Origin: Clavelina lepadiformis
Lineage: Eukaryota; Chordata; Ascidiacea; Aplousobranchia; Clavelinidae
Assembly (NCBI RefSeq): GCF_947623445.1
Contig: NC_135242.1
Coordinates: 8,928,001-8,992,000 of the forward strand
Direction of reading: 5' to 3'
Length of the DNA stretch: 64,000 bases
Each line of letters begins with the position of its first letter. Position 1 is the first letter of the stretch. Both the position numbers and the translations under genes were made by a program. Below are positions 49,731 through 60,500 of the stretch, piece by piece. Below the pieces are notes generated by a model. That model was not told the origin of the DNA. It made no database searches and saw only the letters and a list, made by a program, of their open reading frames with translations.

Positions 49731-51459
49731 CTACACTACACTATACCTCTTAAAATTCAACAGTGCACGTGTTGAATGCTAAGTGTGTCAAAGTCAAGTC
49801 ATTCTTTATGCAAGACATTTGTTGTCTATGCTAAAGTAAAAAAACAGAAAACTATGTTGTACAAGCAGCAGAATGTAAATCATCTAGGCCTATATTAATC
49901 TATACTGACAGCCAAATATATAAGAGAAGGTCCGAAAATCGCCGCGACGAAGTTAAAGTGTGCCCAATGACGCAACTGCAGAATGTTAAGTGTTGCTGGA
50001 AATTCTTTGCCTTAATCCATGAAGTGGCCTACTGTGTTTATCTCAGTAATACAAAAATTATTCAATATCGCGTAAATAAGTTTCAGTCAATAATACAGTA
50101 ATTATAATTCTCAGGTTATGCCCAGATTTAAATTTTTACAAATTCTAACATGATTATGGTGTAGGCTACTATCTTCGATTAAACATGATAACGTTCCAAA
50201 TGCCGAGGCTCAATGGACAAGTCGGTCGCCATACTACAATAACCAAGAGCAGAACATATAGCCGAGAAATAGGATTAAAACAAGGTGTGGCCCATTTGCA
50301 AAACTCAAAATAAAATACAGAATATCGCAGAGGGGGTGACCATTATAGGATGGGGCAAAACCGGTAGGCTATAAAACAACGTTTTGTGTTATAAGCTTAT
50401 TTATCCTCGATTGAGGAAAATCTTTGCACGACTTAAAACTCGTCGATGATTTCTCATCGCTCGGAACCCAGTTACCGGGATAGTTTACATGACGACTACA
50501 GCATAAAAAACAGGTTTTTTTAGAATAGTGACCTTCAGGAGGGTGCGCACATTTTTTCCATATGTAGGTATAGGTTATGCATTCAGAGAAAAGCTGATAA
50601 AAACACGGGTTTTTGAAATTTAAACTCTCGAAATATAACTATAACTCAGAGTTATAATGACTCGAGTCAGTAACTCGACCTGAGTCCGATTCGATGCAGT
50701 CAGTTTTATTTTACATACAAGGAAGCCGTTCCACCGTGTCGTGAACACATTTTAGGAGTAAAAACCATGGGCGCCCGTAGAATATTTTCAAATCGGCTCA
50801 AACACTTACTGGCAAATTATTGTGGATAATTTTAAAACGCCGCATAAAATAATTTTATAACTTCGTATAACAAGCCTATTTTATGTTTTGCAAAGATCGG
50901 CCAAGTTTTTAATAAACAAAGCTGGCGTTGCGAAAGGACTGTATTCCTTACAACGTTATACATCATTGATCGCAGTAGGCAAGCATGGAAAACACCGAAT
51001 GTAAAACAGTGGAATGCAAGGAATAGTGACATAGGATACTGTACTGCTACGAAGACTGGATATAATATTAATGAAACATGACAGTGATGAGTGAACATAC
51101 AAAACAAAAGCACATGTAATACTACACAGCAAAGGGTGCGCATCATCTACTGTGATGAGTAACATGCATTTACTAAAACGCTCAGGCAGTGACAAATTCG
51201 TTGTATCGAGTTGGGATCCTTATCTGCCATCCATTTCGTATCGCTTGTCAAATAACCATTTGTGTTATCAGATTCTCTGCTTGTGTATCGCATTCCTCAA
51301 TTGCTGCACAGTTGATAAGTGACATTTATAAAGCAGTGTGCTTGAGTATACACTAGTAATTAATCACTAGTAGAGGACAAACAATAATTTTGGTTGGGTC
51401 TTTATATTGTTTAACATGAAGCAAAGAGTAATTTTTGTTTGAAAAGAAGATGTTTTAAT

Positions 51460-51830
51460 CAGTGGCGTAGCCTATTTTAAATTGCGTTTAGGAAACGACA
51501 GCAACCGTTTTTAAAAACTGATTCCTACGTTTTTTCACCTATCACCCAAAATTTTGGATTGTTGCCCTTGAAAAACACTTTACAGCGTCTCGAAATGAAA
51601 TATATTCTCATATTTGACGTACAATAGCTGCCAATTTGTAGTTTACAATTTTGTAACGTTGTATACAACCATTTTTAACGCCGTATTCCCGCCTATTACA
51701 TGTTTTCCAATTATGGTGAAAGCCGAAACGTTGTCGTATGCAATCTAAAAATTGGGTTCGTAAGGAGTCATGGTCCAATGGGCTCCCCTACATTCTATAG
51801 CAGTTTTAATTTTTAAGTGTTATTACGCAG
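51460..51830. repeat. CAGTGGCGTAG-type repeat, second copy
   Basis: Starts CAGTGGCGTAGCCTATTTTA and shares about 250 bases of diverged sequence with 35307-35530. Probable non-autonomous DNA transposon; the right end is unclear. Confidence 0.5.
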
Positions 51831-52109
51831 TGAAGCCTCTACTGATAGTATAGAATTTTTGCTTAGGTTATCCAGAAAAAATCAATTACATAGAAGAAGT
51901 AAAGTCATCCAAAACATAATAATTATTACGAATGACGTATCCAGTCAGTGGTGGGAATATGGTTCTGAAACCAACACGGTGACAGCCTGAAAGCATTCAA
52001 GTATAAGAAGCGTAGCCTATTTTCATGAAACACAACTGGAAAATGGTACGCACGTGCGTATACGCTGCGGGCACCTATGAAAACCATTGAATATTTCAAG
52101 AGCCAAGTC

Positions 52110-52562
52110 CAGTGGTGGAATTCAGCCTGTTCTTGGAAGTTTAATGACCCCCGCGTCCGATTGTTAACAAGCGTATGTATAGGTCCATGTGTATATCAGC
52201 CCCGAGTCAATATAGCATGCTGCCAGTGAGAGAACCGGATGTTAAAATATTTGAGTCCCGCCATTGGTTAAGTCCCTAAATAGTAATCGATGCCAGGGCT
52301 TGTTTATTGGTGGATCATTTTGACCTGGACATTGTAAATGTAGCTCATGAGCCCAACAATTTAGGAGATTCCAGAAGTTTTTCCGGTGGAATATAGACAA
52401 CTTACAACCAGTGGTGGGATTCAAATATTTTAACATCTTGTTCTCTCAGTAGCAGCATGCCATATTTACCCTAGGCCGATATAAGATTGGCCTACACATA
52501 CGCGTTAACAACCGGTCCGCTGAGGTCATTAAAATTCCAAGAACGGGTTCACACGGACTGGC
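52110..52562. repeat. Large imperfect palindrome (about 150-base arms)
   Basis: The left arm (CAGTGGTGGAATTCAGCC, TTCTTGGAA, GCATGCTGCCAGTGAGAGAA, TTAAAATATTTGAGTCCC) returns inverted on the right (GGGATTCAAATATTTTAAC, TTCTCTCAGTAGCAGCATGC, TTCCAAGAACGGGTT), with a centre of about 160 bases. The CAGTGG tip suggests a fold-back hAT-type MITE. Confidence 0.7.
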
Positions 52563-53149
52563 AGAATCCCTCGACTGCCTACAACCAAAGGGTGTTTTTC
52601 TGTAAGTGTTAAAAAGAATAAAGAAAGCGACTGGATGGTTATACATTGAGCGATGGTTCAAGGTTATGGATCTGCTTTCGATGGTTGTCTTATAATTTTG
52701 ACGTGCCGTTGATAAATATAATACGTCCCGAGATACATAAGTGTTTCCCTCAGTTGTTAAAACGATCACTTACAAGCATGTCTAAACGTGTCACAAATTT
52801 TCATTCATATCACTTCGTTATTAGTGATTATTTCATTAATGCCTTTTTTCTGTTCTAGTCAGTTGAAACTTCCATAGTTGTAAACTACAATCGACGACCT
52901 TAATTCTACAAGAAACTGAGTTTTATTCTGTAGTACACTTCAAAGTATTGTCAATTTAATGAAGAAATGGAATCAGAAGAAATCAACACTAAATTCGCAT
53001 TTACTGGTAACAACCGGGTTGGCATTCGAGTCAACAATCAAGGCTCATCTTCACCGAAATGAAAGTGGGTAAGCAACTCAAACAAATATAAACTTGTTTG
53101 ATCAATACAGCACGCATTAAACTTAGGACTTTCTGGCTGTGCAAAGTAG

Positions 53150-53266
53150 TTACTCAAGGTGCTACAACTTGTAGATGGCCGGACAAACTACAAAACCGTC
53201 ATCCAGTTACAGGTTACGTATGACCACCTGGTTCACCCTCCAAGACAGCTTATGGCTTTTTCAGAA
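53150..53266 (+). CDS. Candidate orphan exon, unrecognised
   Basis: A 39-codon open stretch lies between an acceptor (GCAAAGTAG|TTA) and a good donor (GAA|GTAAGG). It contains LVDGRTNYKTVIQLQ and TYDHLVHPPRQLMAFSE. The peptide looks protein-like but I do not recognise a family and found no partner exon in matching phase. It could be a relic exon, part of a transposon, or chance. Confidence 0.25.
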
Positions 53267-53739
53267 GTAAGGTTTGACTTGCTATTCCTTTCCAAACGAA
53301 AATAACTCACAAGTAAACTAAACCTACCACTGATTATAACTAAACAAAAAATCGTGTTCATTCTTCCACAGTGTAATGATTTTGTGCAAGCGAAAGTAGT
53401 TACACACAAACCGCAAGACTAATTCTTTTTAGTGTGCTCATGGACAATCATTGCAAAACCAATGCTAAAATTAGGAAAAAAACATTGTAGGATTAAATCC
53501 AAATCTTTGCTATTTGAGGAAAATCGGTAGAGATCTGACCCTATTCCAGGGGTATGAGTCGAAATCCTACTTTGCTTATCCTCCTTTTTCGATGTTTAAG
53601 GTGGTGTCCATGTTCTATTGCTGTTGCAAAACCAGTCTAAACAAAATATTTAAGCATATTTCAGTTACTAAAATTGGCTGGAAAGGCATTAAGGCATATT
53701 GATGATTGAGTTATGTTTACACACACAGGTAACATGATT

Positions 53740-53818
53740 GAAATAGTCAGAAAATATGCCGCCAAGTATCCGTCATGACTTTCTCAGCCGGTAATTCCAA
53801 AATTTCATCACACCATTC
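53740..53818 (-). ncRNA. C/D-box snoRNA, copy A1 (predicted 18S Um627 guide)
   Basis: On the minus strand: C box GTGATGA (53811-53805), D' CTGA (53787-53784), C'-like ATGACGG, D box CTGA (53750-53747), with a short TTGAA/TTCAA terminal stem. The 11 bases just before D' (TGGAATTACCG) are perfectly complementary to the universal 18S sequence CGGUAAUUCCA. Under the D+5 rule the modified base is the U of CGGU, equivalent to human 18S Um627 and yeast Um578 (guides SNORD65 and snR77). The D box lies 69 bases before a good splice acceptor, the usual spacing for an intron snoRNA. Confidence 0.85.
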
Positions 53819-54645
53819 AAAGCAGTTACCAGAATTATGCAGGACGCACAAGGTAATCAACAATATTTTGGTCCACTGATTCCTTTGGGACTGCACCCAC
53901 TTAAAATTTAGATACATGCTCGATCGAATATCTTATTATTTTGATAAATCATCAACAGGGTTGTAAGAAAATAATTTCCTCTAACAGTTAAAAAATCTTA
54001 CGACACAAGAAATTATGTCCATGCGTGCAATACCATGGTTATCCTGGTACGCTAATACAGTACGCTTTTTAACTATGTCAGGGATGCCAAACACATTTCA
54101 GTCCAGGAGCCACAGAGACCTTTTTAACAGCAAACCACTCAAATTGTGATCTTAAATTACTGTAGTATATGATGAGTAAAAAATGTTTCTTTTTGTTTTC
54201 GGTTAGTGGTAACTTTAACAATACGAAAGCATTGTAGTTACAACAAAAACTTTCATGATTGCGTTTCTGTAATCTTTAACATTTGGCAAAATCATCTGTG
54301 CACCACATGCTTGACACCCCTGATCTAACCAAATGCATGCATGATGCAAAAACTATGTTTAAAGTTTGACTAAGCAGTTCCTAAGTTCATATAAAAGAAT
54401 ATCCAAATACTTAAGCATGAAGCTGTTCCAACAACGACCTACTGTAAACTTACCTTTCCAAGCAGCGAAACGTCCAAGAGAGCTATTGCTGTTTACTAAC
54501 GGTGATGATAAACAAATACCTTTTTCAACGCAATATTTGTTTGGGTAAGTATTGTGCTACACTACTCTTTCTTGCACCTGAAAGAAAAAAATGCTTTGTG
54601 TCAATACAAAGTTGTCTATTGTAATATGTTTCAAGAAATATACAC

Positions 54646-54720
54646 AGCAGTCAGAAAATAAGCCGCAAATTTTCTGTCATAACCAATCAGACGGTAATTC
54701 CACATTTTCATCATCCTGCT
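54646..54720 (-). ncRNA. C/D-box snoRNA, copy C1 (predicted 18S Um627 guide)
   Basis: On the minus strand: C box ATGATGA (54714-54708), D' CTGA (54690-54687), C'-like ATGACAG, D box CTGA (54654-54651), closed by AGCAG/CTGCT. The guide before D' is again TGGAATTACCG. It is a diverged paralog of copy A1 with the same predicted target. The D box lies 73 bases before the acceptor of the 124-base exon. Confidence 0.88.
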
Positions 54721-54818
54721 TGTGTTTAACTGACTAGAACTAAAATTCTCCATGTAGAAATTTACTTGCATGGAGAGGCTATATATATGGCTTAGTAGTC
54801 ATAAACATTACACATATA

Positions 54819-55737
54819 CAGTGAGACCTCGTTAATCCGGACCACTTCGTTTCGTCAAAAAATGTCGGTTTAGCGGGGTATCCGGATTATCGGAAAGTAA
54901 AAAATCAATCAATCTTGCAAATGCAGTACCGTGTGCAAAACGCAGTATGCACCTTACTCCAATTCTAAGTACCAACTTTCTGGCTGGACAGCAACTAAAA
55001 TAAAATTATATTTTTTGTATGATCCGACCCAGTGTCGAACCCCAGAACCACCGTATTTAACACGAATGCTCTAAGCCAGAAGTGACGAACATGCGGTCGC
55101 AAATCGGTTTTACAACCGCTCTTGCATGGCGAAGCATTCCGGCGGGACCAGCAGTCTTGAACTTTCTTTGACCTGTTTCCAATCTTTGCGCAATGCGATA
55201 TCAAAAGCTGATAGCACGATTGAGTTGCAGTAGTATGTCTTCAATAGATTGCCGCACTCAACCGATGTAATGTACGTATATTTTTTGCGACCGAGGAAGC
55301 GTTGTTTGTTACTGTTGATGAACAATTTATTTTTTCGTTTCTAAAATACTGTACAGTATTTCATAGTAGGCTATGACTAAAAAGCTGTGCGGCTAAAATT
55401 TTTTACAAAGCGCAATGCTGTACAGTACTGTACTTTTGAATCAATAAAGACCGCAACGTTATTATGCGTAGATATTCGGCTATTGTTTCGTCAACTAACT
55501 ACATAGTGTATTAGAACAATCGTGAATCATTTTCGCTTAACTGTTAATAATCCGGTTTATCGAATTTTATTGCTATTGATTTAGCACATTTGTTCCAAAA
55601 CTTTCGTGTCGGAGTCGGACAGCGGGGTTTCCGGATTAAAGGGGTAAAATGCATAGGAAGAAATCCGTTCCCGGCAGTTTTGTGTCGGATAACGGGGATT
55701 CCGGTTGTTCGGGGTCCGGATTAACGAGGTCCCACTG
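54819..55737. mobile_element. Pogo/Tigger-like element, copy 2
   Basis: Begins CAGTGAGACCTCGTTAATCC and ends GGATTAACGAGGTCCCACTG, flanked on both sides by TA. It is the reverse-oriented near-identical copy of 47844-48760. It lies in the intron holding snoRNA copy C1, between a 36-base exon (55820-55785) and that snoRNA. Confidence 0.92.
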
Positions 55738-56013
55738 TATACTGCAACTCTAATGCAAGATTTACTAACAAGAGCAAATCTTACCTGCCTATTATTACAC
55801 CTGACTTCTTTCAAATGTACCTGCAAAAGCATAGAAAAGTAAATTCCTTTATCTTATTAAAAAATTAAAGCGGTTAAGCATCCATGTTCTATTGCTGTTG
55901 CAAAACCAGTCTAAACAAAATATTTAAGCATATTTCAGTTACTAAAATTGGCTGGAAAGGGATTAAGGCATATTGATGATTGAGTTGTGTTTACACACAC
56001 AGGTAACATGATT

Positions 56014-56092
56014 GAAATAGTCAGAATATATGCCGCCAAGTATCCGTCATGACTTTCTCAGCCGGTAATTCCAAAATTTCATCACACCATTC
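56014..56092 (-). ncRNA. C/D-box snoRNA, copy A2
   Basis: Tandem copy of A1: C box GTGATGA (56085-56079), D' CTGA (56061-56058), D box CTGA (56024-56021), with the same guide TGGAATTACCG. Its D box is 69 bases before the acceptor CCTTTCCAG at 55952. Confidence 0.85.
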
Positions 56093-56925
56093 AAAGCAGT
56101 TACCAGAATTATGCAGGACGCACAAGGTAAGTTATAATAGTATTTGGGTCCATTGATTCCCTTGGGATTGCACCCACTTGAAATTTAGATACATGCTCGA
56201 TCGAATAACTTATTGTTTTGATAAATCATAAACAGGATTGTAAGAAAATAATTTCCTCTAACAGTTAAAAAATCTTACGACACAAGAAATTATGTCCATG
56301 GGTGCAATACCATGGTTATCCTGGTACGCTAATGCAGTGCGCTTTTTAACTATGTCAGGGATGCCAAAACACATTTCAGTTCATGAGCAACACAGACCTT
56401 TTTAACAGCAAACCACTCAACTTGTGATCTTAAATAACTGTAGTAAATGATGAGCGTCAGTCAAGAAAGTTTCTTTTTGTTTTCAGTTAGTGGTAACTTT
56501 AACAATACGAAAGCATTGTAGTTACAACAAAAACTTTCATCATAGCGTTTATGTAATCTTCAACATTTATTAAAATCATCTGTACACCACATGTTTGACA
56601 TCCCTGATCTAATCAAATGTTTACATTACGCAAAAACTATGTTTAAAGCTTGACTAAGCAGCTCCTAAGTTCATATACAAAAATATGCAAACACCAAAGC
56701 ATGAAGCTGTTCCAACAACGACCTAAACTTACCTTTCCAAGCAGCGAAACGTCCAAGAGAGCTATTGCTGTTTACTAACGGTGATGATAAACAAATACCT
56801 TTTTCAACGCAATATTTGTTTGGGTAAGTATTGTGCTACACTACTCTTTCTTGCACCTGAAAGAAAAAAATTGCTTTGTGTCAATACAAAGTTGTCTATT
56901 GTAATATGTTTCAAGAAATATACAC

Positions 56926-57000
56926 AGCAGTCAGAAAATAAGCCGCAAATTTTCTGTCATAACCAATCAGACGGTAATTCCACATTTTCATCATCCTGCT
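56926..57000 (-). ncRNA. C/D-box snoRNA, copy C2
   Basis: Tandem copy of C1, unchanged across the boxes: C box ATGATGA (56994-56988), D' CTGA (56970-56967), D box CTGA (56934-56931), same guide. It sits in a 284-base intron between the 36-base exon (57176-57141) and the 124-base exon (56856-56733). Confidence 0.88.
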
Positions 57001-57563
57001 TGTGTTTAACTGACTAGAACTAAAATTGTCATGTACAGATTTACTTGCATGGAGAAGCTACATATGACTTAGTAGTCATAAACATTACACATATATTCTG
57101 CAACTTTAGTATAAGATTTAATATTAAGAGCAAATCTTACCTGCCTATTATTACACCTGACTTCTTGCAAATGTACCTGCAAAAAGCACAGAAAAATAAA
57201 TGCCTTTATCTTCCTAAAAAATTAAAAATATTAAATGGTCAAGCACAGCTTCAAAATAATACTCACCTACTTGATTTTTGCAGATGATGGAAAGATCAGC
57301 TTACACAGGACACAATTTTTTTAGCCGCTTTTAATTATTTATTGGCAAATCACAATGATACTATTTGAGTTCGCGTTTTAAGCAGTCCACAAATATCTAG
57401 CAAACCTCAGAACTAACTTTTGTGTTAACTACATTCAATTTTCATCTATTCTAAAGGAAGGCAAATTCAGACAACCAGAAACAGTTACTAGTTTATTTGC
57501 AGTACTGTAACAGATTCATGACTGTTTAAAGATAAGCTTTTATAGGTCACTTGAAAATCCCAT

Positions 57564-60500
57564 TTAATCCAACTGAAAACAAAAATTAGAGCATTAAATA
57601 GAAATAATTGAAAGTATATAAATGATTAACACACATTGTAACACATACATAACTGGCTAACTGTATATGTCAATAGCTGATCAAAAATGGTACCAATACC
57701 ATGATCGCATGACATTTTTTGTTGCTTCTTTGCATATTTCCATTTGTACACGCATTAATTTAATATCTATGTTACTGCATTTTAAACACTAACCTTTTGA
57801 AAGCCAATGTCCTTGGCAAATTCTCTGAAGCACTGACGAGAAATGTTCAATCCATATTTTCTGATGAGACCATGACGATTACCAGTAATACGACTGAAAA
57901 ATTAGAATTCAGAGTTTTGAAACAAAAATCGTATTAAATTTGTTGAGCAAATATGTTCCAAATACTGTAACATAAGATTATTAATAAATATACAAAAAAT
58001 TAAGATCTGTGTGCATGCTCTTATAAACAATGCATTACTTTTTTGTAAATGAAGTAATTTTCCTTAGAACAGCGGTTTTTAAACTGATTTGGACTGATGC
58101 ATAAGTAGAAAAGCATCAGGAAGCAGAAAAAGTATAGCTTAAACAACAAATTTTAAATATTATTGAAGTCTGTCCTGGGGATAGAGACATGTTGATTACT
58201 TGAACTGTAAGTATTTCTGATGACGGAGAGGTTGATCACATCAGCGACTATGCTTCCTCAGATACTTCAGTCGAAAGTGATAGTGAAGATGTTTCGTTGA
58301 CAGCTGCCACAAGTTCTTTTCTCTCTCGAAACAAATCCGTATGCTGGTCTTCCAGTCCTGTAGGACATTCCGGTGGCAGAGCTCCTGCTCGCAACATCAT
58401 CCATGCAACACCAGGCCTATCACGGTTTGCCAACAGGCAACGTGGTTCCGTTGTGGACTCATTTATGCTGTTTCTACGTCAACCACTCATAGAAACAATT
58501 TGTAAATGGACCAATGCAGAAGGAGAAGTTGTGTACAACAAGGAAAGAAACATGTGGAAGCTAAAGAGTTCAAGAGTTTTATTGGCATGGTAATACTTAT
58601 TGGAGTTTATAAATCAGCAAATGAAAATGCAACCCAATTTTGGAGTAAAGATGATGGCAGACCAATTTTCAACAAAATCATGAGTCGTGGAAGGTTTCAG
58701 CCAATACTGAGAGTTCTTAGGTTTAATGATGCAGAAAAAAGAAGAAATAGATCTTCGGACAAACTTCAACCAATCAGAGAAGTGCTGATTAGCTCCTATG
58801 CTTCAGAGGCCGATGCCCATTCTGGCAGTATATACCCTCTAAACCAGGTAAATACGGTATCAAAATTTGGACCATCTGTGATTCGAATACATATTATGCT
58901 TGGAAAATGCAGGTATACTTGGGAAAAAATGATAACGCTCCCCGAGAAGTCAATCGCACAAGAGTTCTCGACATGACAAAGGAGATTGAAAAATCTGGAC
59001 GAAATATTACGTGCGACAACTTTTTTACCAATCTTTCACTGGCACGAACACTTTTGGACAAAAAACTAACCATCGTTGGAACACTAAGAAGAAACAAACC
59101 AGAAATTCCGCTTCAATTTACAATGGCAAAAGGTAGGGAGGCCAAATTATTTGGGTTTCAAGATGATGCCATGATAGCCTGTGTTGTGCTGATGCTGTCA
59201 ACTAAACATTTCCAGCCAGATGTTAATGCAAGTTCTTCAGACAGAAAGCCGGAAGTTATATTGTACTATAACTCCACCAAAGGAGGTGTCGATATCTTGG
59301 ACCGGATGGTGATAACGTACACCTGCAAGAGGATGACAAGAAGATGGCCTGTTGCACTCTTCTACAATATGATCGACGTCAGTGCTGTAAATGCCTTTAT
59401 TGTATGGCTGGAGTTAAATGGTGAAAGCCCAAGCATCAGTGTGAAGAAGAGACGAAATTTCCTTCTAGAGCTTGCTGGCGTGAACACCCAACCTGACCCC
59501 TCGAAAGGTTTCAGTTTCTTCTGCATCAGCACAAAAAAGAAGCAACAAAGATGATCTTGACAATCCTCCCAAAACTAAAACGACAGCGCTTATAGCCTTT
59601 GTGACAGAAAAAAGGACAAGAAGACTAGTTTGGTTTGCTATATGTGCAAGAAGCACGTTTGCTCGGGACACTCCAAGACAATTTGACGTCCATGTGGCTA
59701 GTGCTGTTGCATTGAACATTGCTATCTTGCAAGTGTTATTTGTTACTGTGCTGTTGGTGTTGATTGTTAATTTTTTTCATTCTTTTACTGATGTTCGTTT
59801 ATTCTAATGCTTATGCATCTTTTGTTGGAATGTGTGATTGTACTATTTGCAAGAGTACTTCAAAATGATATTAGTTTAGAAGTAGTTCAAAATTTCATAA
59901 GGATTTTAACTGATCAAGCATGTATCGTATATGCGAAAGCTTATACCAAAACTAATAAAAATGACAGTTTAAAGTATTATTTTGCTATCCTGCATGAAAT
60001 GCAAGCATATACAGCAAAATTAAAACAATGTAGAATGGGGTCAATCAAATTGACCCCATTGGTTCACAACATTAGTTTTTTTCATGGGATAGATACATGT
60101 TGATTACTTGAACTTAAAGTATTTCTAAGTCTTTGAGGTGTGTTTGTGAGCGCCAGCATCTTTTTCATTAACTGGGCAGGAAGTTTTTTGGAAAATATTA
60201 ATTTTGTCAAAAACAATATTGTAATATATTTTGGCCTTTTTTTATGGGTAATGACTATGTACTATTTTCTGTGAGCTTTCACTGTGCCAAATTTTAAGTC
60301 CAGTAACAATATATCAAAAGTTGGTTAATTCATGTTGTATATTTTCCTGTTACACCGAAAAAAAAAACTGCGTCAATCTGAAACTACTATTTTCCTTCCT
60401 TGCAAATGAGTGAGCTTGCTCATGAACCTTTCTGCAAAACCGGGAATTTTGCATGGAGGAAAGTTAATTGCGCATATGACAGTTTGACTTAAGCTGCAAA

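Larger units (their letters stand above)
49731..53600. other. Repeat-rich space between GST and the snoRNA locus
   Basis: Contains a GACTCGAGTC piece (about 50650-50700), a CAGTGGCGTAG repeat (51460-51830), a large inverted repeat (52110-52562) and a candidate orphan exon (53150-53266). No complete gene was recognised. Confidence 0.5.
53607..55880. repeat. Tandem duplication unit 1 (with transposon inserted)
   Basis: Everything from TCCATGTTCTATTGCTG at 53607 recurs from 55881 in the same orientation. Without the 919-base element the unit is about 1.35 kb. The copies differ by scattered substitutions and small indels, with exon-like and snoRNA parts nearly identical. Confidence 0.9.
55881..57248. 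repeat. Tandem duplication unit 2 (empty site)
   Basis: Second unit, without the pogo-like element. Where unit 1 reads CACATATA then the element, unit 2 runs on as CACATATATTCTGCAAC. The match fades near 57248. Confidence 0.9.
53607..57300 (-). ncRNA. snoRNA host transcript, tandemly duplicated, apparently non-coding
   Basis: Candidate exons on the minus strand: one ending at donor GTGAGT (low end 57267), 57176-57141, 56856-56733, one starting 55951, 55820-55785, 54577-54454, one starting 53677. The 36-base and 124-base exons recur with the same length in both units, with strong sites (TTCTTTCAG acceptor, AAG|GTAAGT donor). The 124-base exon has stops in all three frames, so the mature RNA is probably non-coding, like the GAS5 or UHG type of snoRNA host. 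The exon after snoRNA A has no clear donor, so the full splice path is unresolved. The gene runs in the same direction as RPS29, just downstream of it. Confidence 0.6.

Noticed and set aside
52946-53060. A further C/D snoRNA on the minus strand (AAGATGA ... TTCTGA)
   Set aside because: The C box has a mismatch, no terminal stem or D'/C' pair was found, and no rRNA complementarity was recognised.
54454-54577. A minus-strand coding reading (PNKYCVEKGICLSSPL, SLGRFAAWK) of the 124-base host exon
   Set aside because: The frame is closed by a stop near the exon start, and all three frames have stops when read from the acceptor, so the exon is better seen as non-coding.
53760-57017. A plus-strand exon chain (xGNSKISSHHSKQLPEL, RNVQESYCCLL, DGNSTFSSSCLCLTD) with matching phases in both tandem units
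   Set aside because: The apparent acceptors and exon starts on the plus strand are the reversed D' boxes and guide elements of the C/D snoRNAs, and the minus-strand exons have better sites. The peptides resemble nothing known.
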